DNA of 6,777 nucleotides from an uncultured Clostridia bacterium (GCA_947624425.1 CANQKG010000078.1:1-6777), one strand, 5' to 3'. Counted from the first letter of the stretch, positions 1 to 5,051 are shown. Notes: a model not told the origin generated them from the sequence alone. Translations and numbers: made by a program.

Positions 1-812
1 ATGGCGATGTGTATAAGAATACCGAGATGAGAGTACCGGCAGGCTGTAAAGCCGAGCTGGTGGTCACGGCGCCGGACGGCACCGAGACCCGCGAGCTGAT
101 CCACGAGTATAAAGGCGACGGCGTGGTGCAGGGGATCCACAATCTGGACGACAGCATCGGCAGCTTTGCCAGAGCCTGCTTCAACTATGCGCTGGACACC
201 CATCAGGATATCTGGTTTGCGACCAAGGACACCATCTCCAAACAATACGACCACCGGTTCAAGGATATTTTCAGCGAAATCTATCAGGCGGAGTATGCCG
301 AGCGGTTTGCCGAGGCGGGGATCGAGTATTTCTACACCCTGATCGACGATGCGGTTGCACGGGTGATGCGCTCCGAGGGCGGCTTTATCTGGGCTTGCAA
401 GAACTATGACGGCGATGTGATGTCGGATATGGTGGCGACCGCGTTCGGCAGTCTGGGGCTGATGACCTCGGTGCTGGTATCGCCCGACGGCGTGTATGAG
501 TATGAGGCGGCGCATGGCACGGTACAGCGTCACTACTATAAGTATCTCAAAGGCGAGCGCACCTCCACCAATTCGATGGCGACCATCTTCGCATGGACGG
601 GCGCGCTGAGAAAACGGGGCGAGTTGGATCACCTGCCCGATCTGATGCGGTTTGCCGACCATCTGGAGGCGGCGTCCATCGCCACCATCGAGGACGGCAA
701 AATGACCGGAGACCTGGCAAGCCTTTCGAGCCTGCCGAATATCGAAGTGACCGATACCGAAACCTTCCTGCTTGAGATCAAAAAGCGGCTGGAGGAACGG
801 CTCACAAAATAA
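1..812 (+). CDS. icd: NADP-dependent isocitrate dehydrogenase, type II (5'-truncated by window edge)
   Basis: Oxidative decarboxylation of isocitrate to 2-oxoglutarate with NADP+, supplying glutamate precursor and NADPH in the cytosol. The reading frame is open to the left edge (first whole codon at 3), so about 135 N-terminal residues are missing. The visible part aligns through its length with human IDH1 from the GD.Y region near residue 138. Counting from the GTG at 9, the metal and substrate residues are present: K73 (in FATKDT), D113 (LIDD), D136 and D140 (NYDGDVMSD). The EAAHGTV motif is at 166-172. R174 and H175 match the human pair that holds the NADP 2'-phosphate, so NADP rather than NAD is expected. 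This is the homodimeric, eukaryote-like subfamily, not the E. coli type. Residue matching is from memory. It ends in TAA and is followed at once by a strong terminator; it converges on rpsR. Confidence 0.95.
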   Translation, partial: GDVYKNTEMRVPAGCKAELVVTAPDGTETRELIHEYKGDGVVQGIHNLDDSIGSFARACFNYALDTHQDIWFATKDTISKQYDHRFKDIFSEIYQAEYAERFAEAGIEYFYTLIDDAVARVMRSEGGFIWACKNYDGDVMSDMVATAFGSLGLMTSVLVSPDGVYEYEAAHGTVQRHYYKYLKGERTSTNSMATIFAWTGALRKRGELDHLPDLMRFADHLEAASIATIEDGKMTGDLASLSSLPNIEVTDTETFLLEIKKRLEERLTK

Positions 813-823
813 GCGGATAAACA

Positions 824-855
824 AAAAAGGAACGGGCGTATGCCCGTTCCTTTTT
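824..855. terminator. Bidirectional rho-independent terminator between icd and rpsR
   Basis: A perfect 14-bp inverted repeat (arms 824-837 and 842-855) closes a 4-nt loop. The GC core ACGGGC/GCCCGT is flanked by A5 and T5, so each strand reads a stable hairpin ending in a U tract. It starts 12 nt after the icd stop and lies about 47 nt beyond the rpsR stop on the other strand. It therefore ends both converging units. Confidence 0.93.
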
Positions 856-902
856 GCGTTTGGAAAGCAGTTATCCTCAAAATACCTTCCGTTATTCTGT
901 TG

Positions 903-1142
903 TCAGTCGCTCACATACGGAAGCAGAGCCATATACCGCGCCCGCTTGATCGCGGTGGTCAGCTGACGCTGATGCCGCGCGCAGGTACCGGTCACACGGC
1001 GCGGTACGATCTTCGCACGGTCGGACATATACCGCTTGAGCTTTGCAATATCCTTATAGTCGATCTGCTCTACCTTGTCCACGCAAAACGCGCAGACCTT
1101 TTTGCGGGAGCGTCTGCCCCGATTCGGCCTTTCCATAGCCAT
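903..1142 (-). CDS. rpsR: 30S ribosomal protein S18, zinc-ligand (C+) form
   Basis: Small-subunit protein that pairs with S6 on the central domain of 16S rRNA. The 79-residue product carries the S18 core, including IDYKD (27-31), KIVPRRVTGT (44-53) and the C-terminal AIKRAR.MALLPYVS. Start choice: an ATG at 1155-1157 is also in frame, but it is part of the Shine-Dalgarno sequence itself (GGAGGG, 1150-1155). The ATG at 1140-1142 sits 7 nt downstream of that site and is preferred; a third ATG at 1134-1136 is too far away. C17, C20, C54 and H57 form a C-x2-C ... C-x2-H set, fitting the zinc-binding version of S18; B. subtilis S18, as I recall it, lacks this full set. It is the last gene of the rpsF-ssb-rpsR operon, 14 nt after ssb. 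Confidence 0.96.
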   Translation of the reverse strand: MAMERPNRGRRSRKKVCAFCVDKVEQIDYKDIAKLKRYMSDRAKIVPRRVTGTCARHQRQLTTAIKRARYMALLPYVSD

Positions 1143-1156
1143 TGCTGATCCCTCCA

Positions 1157-1624
1157 TTAGAACGGCAGCTCGCCGTCGTCAATATCAATTTCCTCAAAAT
1201 CGCCGATGTCACCGATGGTAAAGGCGGTTCCGTTTGCCGGCTCCGCAACCGTTTCAGGCTGCCGTGCCGGAGGCGTAAAGCCGCCTTGCTGAGGTGCGGC
1301 CGCATTCCCGCCGGAGTTCTTGCTCTCTGTGAAATGCACCTGATCCGCCACCACCTCGACCGCTTTCCGCTTGTTGCCGTTGCGATCCTCGTAATTGCGG
1401 GTCTGGATCGCGCCTTCTACCGCGATCATCTGCCCCTTGTGGAAGTATTTGGAGACAAACTCGGCAGTTTGCCGCCATGCGACCACATCGATGAAGTCGG
1501 TCTGCTCCCGGTTGTAGTTCCGGTTGACCGCAACGGTGAAGCTGGTGACCGATACGCCGGCAGGCGTGGTGCGCAGCTCCGGATCGGCAGTCAATCTGCC
1601 CATTAAAATCGCTTTGTTGAGCAT
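1157..1624 (-). CDS. ssb: Single-stranded DNA-binding protein
   Basis: Binds and protects single-stranded DNA in replication, recombination and repair, and recruits partner enzymes through its C-terminal tip. The 155-residue protein has an OB-fold over about residues 1-103, beginning MLNKAILMGRLTADPE, with the DNA-contact region TDFIDVVAW (42-50) and KGQMIAVEG (63-71). A low-complexity linker rich in G, P, Q and A covers about 104-135. The acidic tail ends DDGELPF (149-155), the usual partner-docking tip. The Shine-Dalgarno AGGGG (1632-1636) sits 7 nt before the ATG and touches the rpsF stop codon, so translation is probably coupled to rpsF. The position between rpsF and rpsR is the standard Firmicutes arrangement and marks this as the main chromosomal copy rather than a plasmid or phage one. 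Confidence 0.97.
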   Translation of the reverse strand: MLNKAILMGRLTADPELRTTPAGVSVTSFTVAVNRNYNREQTDFIDVVAWRQTAEFVSKYFHKGQMIAVEGAIQTRNYEDRNGNKRKAVEVVADQVHFTESKNSGGNAAAPQQGGFTPPARQPETVAEPANGTAFTIGDIGDFEEIDIDDGELPF

Positions 1625-1636
1625 CTTGCCACCCCT

Positions 1637-1927
1637 TTACTTTACGGTGATGATGGTACGCAGCACACCGTCGGTGATGTGATACACACGATCCAGCTCG
1701 GCAGGGAAGTCGGGATTGCTGGTGAAGGTGATCACCGCATAATAGCCGTCCGCTTCCTTGTTGATCGGATACGCAAGCCGACGCTTGCCCCATTCGTCGA
1801 CCGATTCGATGGTACCGTGCGCCTCGATCAGATCCTTGAACTTGGTCAGAAGGGTCTGCACATTGTCCTCGCCGTTTGCAAGGCTCAGCACCATCATGGT
1901 CTCATAAGTTGCTGTTTCTTTTGCCAT
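1637..1927 (-). CDS. rpsF: 30S ribosomal protein S6
   Basis: Small-subunit ribosomal protein that forms a heterodimer with S18 and binds 16S rRNA. The 96-residue product has the normal S6 length and motifs: YETMMVLS (8-15) at the first strand, EWGKRRLAYPI (45-55), the GYYAVITFTS strand (61-70) and a C-terminal VLRTIITVK. The start is secure: AAAGGAGGTG (1933-1942) lies 5 nt before the ATG and is nearly fully complementary to the 16S 3' end. It is the first gene of rpsF-ssb-rpsR, and its stop overlaps the ssb Shine-Dalgarno region. A near-consensus promoter and a leader stem-loop lie upstream. There is no long acidic or C-terminal extension. Confidence 0.97.
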   Translation of the reverse strand: MAKETATYETMMVLSLANGEDNVQTLLTKFKDLIEAHGTIESVDEWGKRRLAYPINKEADGYYAVITFTSNPDFPAELDRVYHITDGVLRTIITVK

Positions 1928-1947
1928 TTCAGCACCTCCTTTTGGAC

Positions 1948-1982
1948 TTATGGCCCTGTGCGTTTACACAGAGCAAGGATAA
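1948..1982 (-). promoter_or_regulatory. Leader stem-loop of the rpsF operon (possible S6:S18 binding site)
   Basis: In the minus-strand RNA, UUAU (1979-1982) pairs with AUAA (1948-1951). An asymmetric internal loop follows, CCUUG on the 5' side and CC on the 3' side. A 7-bp hairpin (1967-1973 with 1954-1960, one G-U pair) then closes the loop UAAACG. The RNA would begin close to the outer stem. A stem, an asymmetric bulge and a hairpin in this position match the layout of the known S6:S18 autoregulatory motif. The CCG triplet that defines that motif is not present, so the assignment is tentative. Confidence 0.4.
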
Positions 1983-1989
1983 CAGACTT

Positions 1990-2018
1990 ATTTTACCAGC
2001 AAACCGAAGCCCTGTCAA
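1990..2018 (-). promoter_or_regulatory. Sigma-A type promoter for rpsF-ssb-rpsR
   Basis: On the minus strand, TTGACA (2013-2018) is a perfect -35 box. It is followed by a 17-nt spacer and TAAAAT (1990-1995) as the -10 box. Transcription should start near 1983, giving a leader of about 55 nt before the rpsF ATG. Two consensus-grade boxes at optimal spacing suit a highly expressed ribosomal protein operon. Confidence 0.85.
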
Positions 2019-2036
2019 GAATTTTTTCCGAAAGGC

Positions 2037-2065
2037 TTGACAACGGAGTTGTATTATTGTATGAT
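2037..2065 (+). promoter_or_regulatory. Sigma-A type promoter for the GntR/ABC operon
   Basis: TTGACA (2037-2042) is a perfect -35 box, with a 17-nt spacer and TATGAT (2060-2065) as the -10 box. Transcription should start near 2072, about 26 nt before the gene. Its -35 box lies only 18 nt from that of the rpsF promoter on the other strand. A 10-bp palindrome ATGATATCAT (2061-2070) overlaps the -10 box and is a possible operator for the GntR protein encoded just downstream. Confidence 0.82.
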
Positions 2066-2097
2066 ATCATTAACACAAAGATACAAGGAGGCGGAAC

Positions 2098-2466
2098 ATG
2101 AACTGGGAATTTTCGCCTGACCGACCGATCTACGCGCAGGTGCTCGAACAGCTGGCGGCGGCGATCGTGTCGGGACGGTACCGCCCGGGGGAGCGGCTTC
2201 CGTCTGTGCGGGAGCTGGCGGAAGCGGCGGCAGTCAATCCGAATACCGTGCAGCGCGCCATGGCGGAGCTGGAGCAATGCGGTCTGGCGGTGGGTTATCG
2301 GACGACCGGCCGCTTTGTGACCGGTGACGAAGCGGTGATCCGCAAAATGCGGGAGCAGATGGCGTCGGAAAAGCTGAAAGCGTTTGACCGCTCCATGGAG
2401 CGGCTCGGCGTCGGTTATGAGGAAGCAAAGGAGATGTTGAGTAAATGGAACGAGGCGAGAAAATGA
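2098..2466 (+). CDS. GntR-family transcriptional regulator, YtrA subfamily
   Basis: A 122-residue DNA-binding protein, probably the local repressor of the transporter genes that follow. Residues about 9-75 form a GntR winged helix-turn-helix: PIYAQVLEQL, then PGERLPSVRELA (30-41), the recognition region NPNTVQRAMAELE (47-59) and the wing GYRTTGRFVT (66-75). Only about 45 residues follow, predicted helical. That short tail is typical of the YtrA subfamily, which has no large ligand-binding domain. The start is supported by AAGGAGG (2085-2091) 6 nt before the ATG. The gene overlaps the ABC ATPase gene by an ATGA junction (2463-2466), implying translational coupling. YtrA proteins usually repress their own ABC operon and are released under cell-envelope or antibiotic stress; the inducer here cannot be told from sequence. 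Confidence 0.92.
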   Translation: MNWEFSPDRPIYAQVLEQLAAAIVSGRYRPGERLPSVRELAEAAAVNPNTVQRAMAELEQCGLAVGYRTTGRFVTGDEAVIRKMREQMASEKLKAFDRSMERLGVGYEEAKEMLSKWNEARK

Positions 2467-3161
2467 CTCCGATTTTGACCTGTACCGGTCTGTCCAAGCG
2501 GTACGGCGCCAAGCAGGCGCTTAGCGGCGTGAACCTCACGGTGCCGCGGGGGAGGATCGTCGGGCTGCTGGGACCAAACGGAAGCGGCAAAACCACTTTG
2601 ATTAAAATTGCGGCGGGACTGTTGACGCCCACCGAAGGCGAGCTTCGGGTGGGCGGCTATCTGCCCGGAATCGAAACCAAGCGGATCGTCTCTTATCTGC
2701 CGGAGCGCACCTATCTCAACGACTGGATGCGGGTGCGGGATCTGCTTAAATATTTTTCGGATTTCTATGCCGATTTCAGGGTGGATACGGCGCGGCAGAT
2801 GCTGTCCGATTTGGGGATCGGGGACAATATGCGGCTGCGCACCATGTCAAAGGGAACCAAGGAGAAGGTGCAGCTGATTCTGGTGATGAGCCGGGAAGCG
2901 GAACTGTATCTGTTAGATGAGCCGATCGGCGGCGTGGATCCTGCCACGCGGGATTATATCCTCCGCACCATCATCAGCCATTACAGCGAGAACGCAACGG
3001 TCATCATCTCCACCCACCTGATCGCCGATGTGGAACAGGTGCTGGACGACGTGGTCTTTCTCAAGGAAGGGCAGATCCATACCGTGTCGTCGGTGGACGA
3101 ACTGCGGGAGGAAAAGGGCAAATCGGTGGACGCACTGTTTCGGGAGGTGTTCAGATGTTAG
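2463..3161 (+). CDS. ABC transporter ATP-binding protein (ABC-2/YtrB-like exporter)
   Basis: Cytoplasmic ATPase subunit that drives the membrane protein encoded next to it. The 232-residue protein has Walker A GPNGSGKTT (37-45), Walker B LYLLDEP (148-154), the D-loop region GGVDP (156-160) and the switch histidine H185 in ISTHLI. The Q-loop region reads SYLPERTYL with no glutamine, as I recall for other ABC-2 ATPases. The signature is MSKGTKEK (128-135) rather than LSGGQ, again a variant known in ABC-2 ATPases. Start choice: ATG 2463 overlaps the regulator's stop and has GAGG (2452-2455) 7 nt upstream. An in-frame ATG at 2445 would add six residues and is less likely but not excluded. The end overlaps the permease gene by 7 nt. 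The substrate is unknown; export or removal of a membrane-active compound is the usual guess for YtrA-controlled pumps. Confidence 0.93.
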   Translation: MTPILTCTGLSKRYGAKQALSGVNLTVPRGRIVGLLGPNGSGKTTLIKIAAGLLTPTEGELRVGGYLPGIETKRIVSYLPERTYLNDWMRVRDLLKYFSDFYADFRVDTARQMLSDLGIGDNMRLRTMSKGTKEKVQLILVMSREAELYLLDEPIGGVDPATRDYILRTIISHYSENATVIISTHLIADVEQVLDDVVFLKEGQIHTVSSVDELREEKGKSVDALFREVFRC

Positions 3162-3949
3162 GAAAGCTGATGAAATACGACAATCGCGCCATCGGCAGGA
3201 TTTTGCTGCCGGTCTACGGCGGTATGATCCTGTTGGCGCTGCTCAACAATCTGGTGCGGAATTTCTGGGACTTCGGCACAGACGATCCGATGATCCTGAA
3301 AATCTTTCAGGTGATCACCATGGTCGCCTATGTGCTGGTGATATTTGTGGCGATCTTCACCACCGTTTTTACCATCGTCTCCCGCTTCTATAAGGATATG
3401 ACGCGGGACGAAGGGTACCTCACCCATACGCTGCCGGTCGGCAGCAGCACGCTGCTCGGCGCCAAGCTGCTCAGCGGTTCGCTCTGGCTCATCATCGGGC
3501 TTGCAGCGGGGATCGCCTCGGTTTTCTGCCTGATACGCCCGGATACGCTGTCGGCGGCGTTGAGGAACTTCGGCGCGTTTGTGCATCAGGTGATCCTGAT
3601 TTTGGAGGAAGCGAAGATTTCCTGGGTACCCTATCTGGTGGAGTTTATTCTGCTGTTTGTTCTCACGATCCCGGAAAGCCTGCTGGCGTTTTATCTGGCG
3701 ATCGCGATCGGCAATCTTGCCAATAACCATCGGGTGCTGGCGGCGATTGGTGTGTATACTCTGATCGGGATCGCAAAGCAGACGGTTTATACCCTGCTGG
3801 GTATTATTGCGGAGCATCTTGAATGGCAGACGATGACCGAGATGAGCCTGTCGGCATTGACCGCCCTGATCGTTGTAAGCCTTGTGTTCTCGGTCGCGTC
3901 CTTCTTTGTCACCCGCTTTCTGTTCCGCCATAAGCTGAATTTGGCATAA
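3155..3949 (+). CDS. ABC-2-like transporter permease (six predicted membrane helices)
   Basis: Probable membrane partner of the preceding ATPase. The 264-residue protein shows six hydrophobic stretches at about 14-34, 52-76, 103-126, 158-185, 193-219 and 233-257, with a basic C-terminal end (RFLFRHK). The loop after the second helix carries DEGYLTHTLPV (85-95), a phrase I recall from ABC-2-type permeases of Clostridia. There is no signal peptide and no large outside domain. The ATG lies 5 nt after GGGAGGTG (3142-3149) and overlaps the end of the ATPase gene by 7 nt. Only one permease is present before the repeat region, so the transporter is probably a homodimer of this subunit with two ATPases. 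No substrate can be assigned from sequence. Confidence 0.85.
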   Translation: MLGKLMKYDNRAIGRILLPVYGGMILLALLNNLVRNFWDFGTDDPMILKIFQVITMVAYVLVIFVAIFTTVFTIVSRFYKDMTRDEGYLTHTLPVGSSTLLGAKLLSGSLWLIIGLAAGIASVFCLIRPDTLSAALRNFGAFVHQVILILEEAKISWVPYLVEFILLFVLTIPESLLAFYLAIAIGNLANNHRVLAAIGVYTLIGIAKQTVYTLLGIIAEHLEWQTMTEMSLSALTALIVVSLVFSVASFFVTRFLFRHKLNLA

Positions 3950-3960
3950 CCGGCGGATCA

Positions 3961-3992
3961 CATTCTGCCGCCTTTGTCAAGACCTCCCTTGT
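3961..3992. repeat. 32-bp direct repeat, copy 1 (unit A of the palindromic repeat cluster)
   Basis: This 32-nt stretch recurs without mismatch at 4098-4129. It starts CATTCTGCCG and ends CCTCCCTTGT. After the match it runs into GTGAAATTTTCAC (3991-4003), a short perfect inverted repeat. In this copy the second half of the palindromic element (the GC-rich hairpin and the GGGATTC end) is missing, so it looks truncated or decayed. It lies 12 nt after the permease stop codon. Confidence 0.85.
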
Positions 3993-4014
3993 GAAATTTT
4001 CACTAGGCTAAATG

Positions 4015-4092
4015 CTGTTGCCAAAGCCTCCCTTGTGAAAGGGCTTTCCTGCCGAAGCGCGCCCTGCGGGCGAAACAGCGAGGTGGGAATGC
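4015..4092. repeat. Degenerate palindromic intergenic repeat (unit B)
   Basis: The core CCTCCCTTGTGAAAGGG (4027-4043) is the same hairpin half seen in units A and C. A GC-rich imperfect palindrome follows (about 4058-4073, CGCCC ... GGGCG), then a GGTGGGAAT-like end. The order is that of unit C but with several changes, so I read it as an older copy of the same element. The limits are approximate. Confidence 0.6.
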
Positions 4093-4097
4093 AACCG

Positions 4098-4169
4098 CAT
4101 TCTGCCGCCTTTGTCAAGACCTCCCTTGTTAAAGGGAGGGGGACCGCGCTTTGCGCGGTGGAGGGATTC
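4098..4169. repeat. Palindromic intergenic repeat, best-preserved copy (unit C)
   Basis: It begins with copy 2 of the 32-bp direct repeat (4098-4129). Two hairpins are clear: CCTCCCTT/AAGGGAGG (4120-4127 with 4132-4139, 4-nt loop) and a perfect ACCGCGC/GCGCGGT (4143-4149 with 4153-4159, loop TTT). It closes with GGAGGGATTC (4160-4169). Two adjacent hairpins between a CCTCCC-type start and a GGGATTC end resemble REP/MITE-like elements I remember from intergenic DNA of gut clostridia. That likeness is memory, not a search. No transposase gene is present. Confidence 0.7.
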
Positions 4170-4270
4170 AAAAAGCACCGGCTTTGTGAAAATCGCTGTC
4201 TATGGGTAGACGCAAAGTCCTAACTTACTCAGTGCAAACCGCTGTTTTACAGCAGACGCTCTATAAATAT
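4170..4270. other. Non-coding stretch with two short hairpins
   Basis: No credible gene, RNA gene or complete promoter is visible. Two perfect small inverted repeats occur: GTCTA/TAGAC (4198-4202 with 4207-4211, loop TGGG) and GCTGT/ACAGC (4241-4245 with 4249-4253, loop TTT). The stretch links the palindromic repeats to the terminator at 4271-4306 and is probably the 3' untranslated end of the ABC operon. Confidence 0.45.
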
Positions 4271-4308
4271 AAAAGTGGTGCGGTTTAAACGAACCGCACC
4301 ACTTTTTT
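4271..4308. terminator. Bidirectional rho-independent terminator
   Basis: A perfect 15-bp inverted repeat (4271-4285 with 4292-4306) closes a 6-nt loop, and the plus strand ends in six T residues (4303-4308). On the minus strand the same stem ends in four T residues and then AT-rich sequence. It lies 3 nt beyond the rubredoxin stop codon and ends that transcript. It also ends plus-strand transcription coming from the ABC operon through the repeat cluster. Confidence 0.92.
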
Positions 4309-4310
4309 AC

Positions 4311-4463
4311 TTATTCCGCTTCAAATGCGTCCTTGCCGAGACCGCAGATCGGGCAGACCCAATCCTCCGGCACTTCCTCCCAAGGCGTTCCGGGCGCAAT
4401 GCCGCTGTCCGGATCGCCGACGGCGGGATCATAGGTATACCCGCAGGGGCAGGTGTATTTCAT
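4311..4463 (-). CDS. Rubredoxin with an atypical C-x-C first knuckle
   Basis: A small cytoplasmic electron carrier holding one iron on four cysteines, here probably feeding the rubrerythrin encoded just upstream. The product is 50 residues and was found by translating the minus strand directly. It has the rubredoxin core: CGYTYDPAVGDPDSGI (7-22), PGTPWEEVPEDWVCPICG (24-41) and GKDAFE. The second knuckle is normal (C37-x2-C40). The first reads YTCPCGY, so C5 and C7 are separated by one residue where rubredoxins normally have C-x2-C-G. This is an in-frame difference of one codon, so a simple frameshift error does not explain it. GGAGG (4472-4476) lies 8 nt before the ATG. The gene starts 17 nt after the rubrerythrin stop, and a terminator follows directly. 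Confidence 0.93.
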   Translation of the reverse strand: MKYTCPCGYTYDPAVGDPDSGIAPGTPWEEVPEDWVCPICGLGKDAFEAE

Positions 4464-4480
4464 CTTTCTTTCCTCCCGGA

Positions 4481-5020
4481 TCAGAAATATCTCTTGAGCA
4501 GACCGGCGAACGCCTTGCCATGTCGGGCCTCGTCCCGCGCCATCTCATGGACGGTATCGTGGATCGCGTCCAGATTGGCTGCCTTTGCCCGCTTGGCAAG
4601 ATCGGTCTTGCCGGCGGTCGCGCCGTTTTCCGCCTCGATCCGCATCTCAAGATTCTTTTTGGTGGAGTCGGTCACAACCTCACCCAGCAGCTCGGCAAAC
4701 TTGGCGGCGTGCTCCGCCTCCTCCCAGGCTGCCTTCTCCCAATACAAACCGATTTCGGGATAGCCCTCACGGTGCGCCACACGCGCCATTGCCAGATACA
4801 TACCCACTTCGCAGCACTCGCCGTTGAAGTTGGCGCGCAGATCGTTGAGGATATCCTCGCTCACGCCCTGCGCCACGCCGACAACGTGCTCGGAAGCCCA
4901 GTTCATCTCGCCCTCCTGCTTCACGAACTTGGAAGCCGGAGCCTTGCACTGCGGGCATTCGGCGGGCGGTGCGTCGCCCTCATGGACATAACCGCAAACG
5001 GAACATACATACTTTGCCAT
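4481..5020 (-). CDS. Reverse rubrerythrin (N-terminal rubredoxin domain, C-terminal diiron domain)
   Basis: Cytoplasmic non-haem iron peroxidase that reduces hydrogen peroxide, and in clostridial relatives also oxygen, using electrons from NADH by way of a rubredoxin reductase. The 179-residue protein has domains in reverse of classical rubrerythrin. The rubredoxin-like domain comes first (about 1-35, iron ligands C6, C9, C22, C25). The four-helix diiron domain follows at about 39-179. Likely diiron ligands include a glutamate in GECCEVG (67-73), the ExxH at E101/H104, a glutamate near 125-132 and the ExxH at E164/H167. Start: GGAGG (5029-5033) lies 8 nt before ATG 5018-5020; the frame is open further upstream, but those codons cross the promoter and are not translated. 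It forms a two-gene unit with the rubredoxin downstream, consistent with an electron donor and acceptor pair. Confidence 0.94.
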   Translation of the reverse strand: MAKYVCSVCGYVHEGDAPPAECPQCKAPASKFVKQEGEMNWASEHVVGVAQGVSEDILNDLRANFNGECCEVGMYLAMARVAHREGYPEIGLYWEKAAWEEAEHAAKFAELLGEVVTDSTKKNLEMRIEAENGATAGKTDLAKRAKAANLDAIHDTVHEMARDEARHGKAFAGLLKRYF

Positions 5021-5051
5021 TTTTGATTCCTCCCGATGAAAATAAATTGTC

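Noticed and set aside
1142..1606. 154-residue open frame on the plus strand
   Set aside because: Antisense shadow of ssb, without a convincing ribosome binding site or family motif.
3158..3961. 267-residue open frame on the minus strand
   Set aside because: It is antisense to the permease gene, rich in Q, R, H and D as expected from reading hydrophobic codons backwards, and has no family motif.
3952..3972. GGCGG/CCGCC pair right after the permease stop as a terminator
   Set aside because: Only 5 bp with an 11-nt loop and a poor U tract, and one arm is part of the direct repeat. The 15-bp stem at 4271-4306 is a far better terminator.
3961..4129. Possible CRISPR array
   Set aside because: Only two exact repeat copies, 105 bp apart, and the interval holds a degenerate copy of the same palindromic element. 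No cas genes are present.
4035..4223. Small open frame on the plus strand through the repeat cluster
   Set aside because: It reads straight through the palindromic units, has no good ribosome binding site and no recognisable product. The frame is a by-product of GC-rich repeats.
4325..5026. 233-residue open frame on the plus strand
   Set aside because: It lies antisense to the rubredoxin and rubrerythrin genes, both of which have clear family motifs and ribosome binding sites. The frame has no recognisable domain.
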